A DNA stretch of 33,094 bases from positions 1-33,094 of the forward strand of contig DUBN01000019.1 of the NCBI GenBank assembly GCA_012960315.1, written 5' to 3'. The DNA comes from Acidimicrobiia bacterium. GTDB taxonomy: Bacteria > Actinomycetota > Acidimicrobiia > Acidimicrobiales > Poriferisodalaceae. Both the position numbers and the translations under genes were made by a program. Positions 31,786 through 33,094 of the stretch are shown one piece after another. The notes beneath the pieces are model-generated. The model was not told the DNA's origin. It ran no database searches and saw nothing but the letters and a program-made list of their open reading frames with translations. The first letter of the stretch is position 1. Each line of letters starts with the position of its first letter.

Positions 31786-32634
31786 TCACACGCGATCGAT
31801 GTCTTGCCATGTGGGCATCCCAGGTTGCGCTCCGGCCGAGCTGACCGCTGCTGCGCCTGCCCTAACCGCTATAGCGGCCGCAGCGATTGGGTCATTGGTT
31901 TCGACGAACGCCACGGCAAAAGCTCCGACAAATGCGTCACCGGCACCAGTCGGATCTATTACTTCGACCTCTGGGGCATCTACTCGGGTTATTTCTTGGT
32001 TAACCCGAACTTCGCATCCGTCAGCGCCCAACGTGGTTACGAGGATCGGGGCGCGACTATCACCGAGCTGCTTTGCTTCGTATCGGTTGACCACAACTAC
32101 ATCAGCCAATGGAAGAACTTGCGACGCAACTTCGTTGAACGGCGCTGGATTGAATACAACAAGGGTCGAAGACGCCGCAGCAAGAACCGCGGCGGTTCGG
32201 GCGGCTTCTGCGGCCACTTCACCTTGCAGGAGCAATACATCTGCCGATGCGATCTCAGTAGCCGCTGCTTCTACTCTCTCTCGGTCAAGCTCACCGTTTG
32301 CTCCAGCCACCACGACAATTGAGACATCTTCAGGGTCGACGGTGATAAGCGCTAGCCCAGTCGAGGTGTTTACTTTCGACACGTGAGCCCGGTTAATTCC
32401 CGCTGCGTCCAGTTCAGCAAGTAAGAAATTCCCTCGTCCATCTCTGCCGACACACCCAACCATGGTGACGTCTGCCTTTAAACGCGCAGCTGCGACAGCT
32501 TGATTAGCTCCCTTTCCGCCGGCGTATTCTTCAACGCGACTCCCATGAATCGTCTCGTCGAGCTCCGGACGGCGAGGAATCCAAGTGGTTATGTCGTAGT
32601 TCAGGCTGCCTACGACGACGACGCGAACGGTCAA
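31786..32634 (-). CDS. Ribokinase (PfkB family)
   Basis: A 282-residue PfkB-family sugar kinase most like ribokinase. AGGKGANQAVAAARL (38-52) is the PfkB signature 1 in its ribokinase form, NPAP (162-165) and NRYE (183-186) are typical ribokinase positions, TLGADGCEV (201-209) is the nucleotide-binding strand, and DPTGAGDAFVGAF (227-239) is signature 2 with D233 as catalytic base. It would phosphorylate ribose or a related sugar or nucleoside with ATP. The TTG start is three bases after the dapB stop, with GGGA eight bases before it, so it is co-transcribed with dapB though not functionally linked to lysine synthesis. No ribose transporter is in view. I give no symbol because sugar specificity within PfkB is uncertain. 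Confidence 0.92.
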   Translation of the reverse strand: MTVRVVVVGSLNYDITTWIPRRPELDETIHGSRVEEYAGGKGANQAVAAARLKADVTMVGCVGRDGRGNFLLAELDAAGINRAHVSKVNTSTGLALITVDPEDVSIVVVAGANGELDRERVEAAATEIASADVLLLQGEVAAEAARTAAVLAAASSTLVVFNPAPFNEVASQVLPLADVVVVNRYEAKQLGDSRAPILVTTLGADGCEVRVNQEITRVDAPEVEVIDPTGAGDAFVGAFAVAFVETNDPIAAAAIAVRAGAAAVSSAGAQPGMPTWQDIDRV

Positions 32635-32637
32635 TGT

Positions 32638-33094
<457 letters not shown>

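Noticed and set aside
31799-32386. 195- and 172-codon plus-strand frames within the ribokinase gene
   Set aside because: Low-complexity Ala/Ser/Thr protein and a second frame, both antisense to a gene with both PfkB signatures.

Overview
This window looks like a chromosomal segment from an actinobacterium, most likely a member of the Acidimicrobiia or a related lineage; I could not run a search to confirm that. The reasons are: a dapA-rnj-ftsK gene row typical of Actinobacteria; FadE/thiolase/SDR/acyl-CoA ligase-rich lipid and xenobiotic catabolism; frequent GTG and TTG starts; and many genes whose start codon sits 5 to 8 bases after a TANNNT hexamer, the mark of leaderless actinobacterial transcripts. 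G+C is near half by eye, not counted. No tRNA, rRNA, transposase, integrase, CRISPR array or plasmid function was found, and coding density is very high. Both edges cut genes: a TauD-like dioxygenase at the left and dapB at the right.

Layout. 1-4973: TauD/TfdA dioxygenase (partial), an MFS exporter, a divergent thiolase-SDR pair joined by a one-base stop/start overlap, and a convergent alpha/beta hydrolase. 5010-8095: an SMP-30 lactonase-like protein overlapping a Baeyer-Villiger type monooxygenase, then a Nudix hydrolase. 8132-11267: acyl-CoA dehydrogenase and an SdsA1-type alkyl sulfatase. 11236-14343: EamA transporter, two tandem nitroreductases and an SDR, all minus strand. 14438-18567: a plus-strand operon SDR - PhyH dioxygenase - serine beta-lactamase/esterase - Bcr/CflA exporter. 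18569-21663: cytochrome P450, a divergent metallo-beta-lactamase-fold hydrolase, and a second SMP-30 protein. 21707-26724: housekeeping block ftsK, rnj, dapA. 26743-31067: winged-helix protein, diiron ferritin-like protein, SDR and fatty acyl-CoA ligase. 31129-33094: DedA-like membrane protein, ribokinase and dapB.

How it fits together. The left 21 kb reads as a catabolic toolbox: oxygenases (P450, BVMO, PhyH, TauD) and SDRs introduce and oxidise oxygen functions; SMP-30 proteins, the alpha/beta hydrolase, the EstB-like hydrolase and the alkyl sulfatase open lactones, esters and sulfate esters; the acyl-CoA ligase, acyl-CoA dehydrogenase, HSD10-like SDR and thiolase provide beta-oxidation steps; three transporters handle small molecules. 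The most suggestive unit is BVMO-SMP-30 (ATGA overlap), which would turn a cyclic ketone into a lactone and then a hydroxy acid. Substrates cannot be read from sequence. The right part is cell-wall/lysine precursor synthesis, RNA turnover and chromosome segregation, with a lipid-metabolism block lying between dapB and dapA.

The strongest sequence-level signal is regulatory: thirteen genes have a TANNNT box 5-8 bases before the start, and three of these share the 9-mer CTAGGGTCA.
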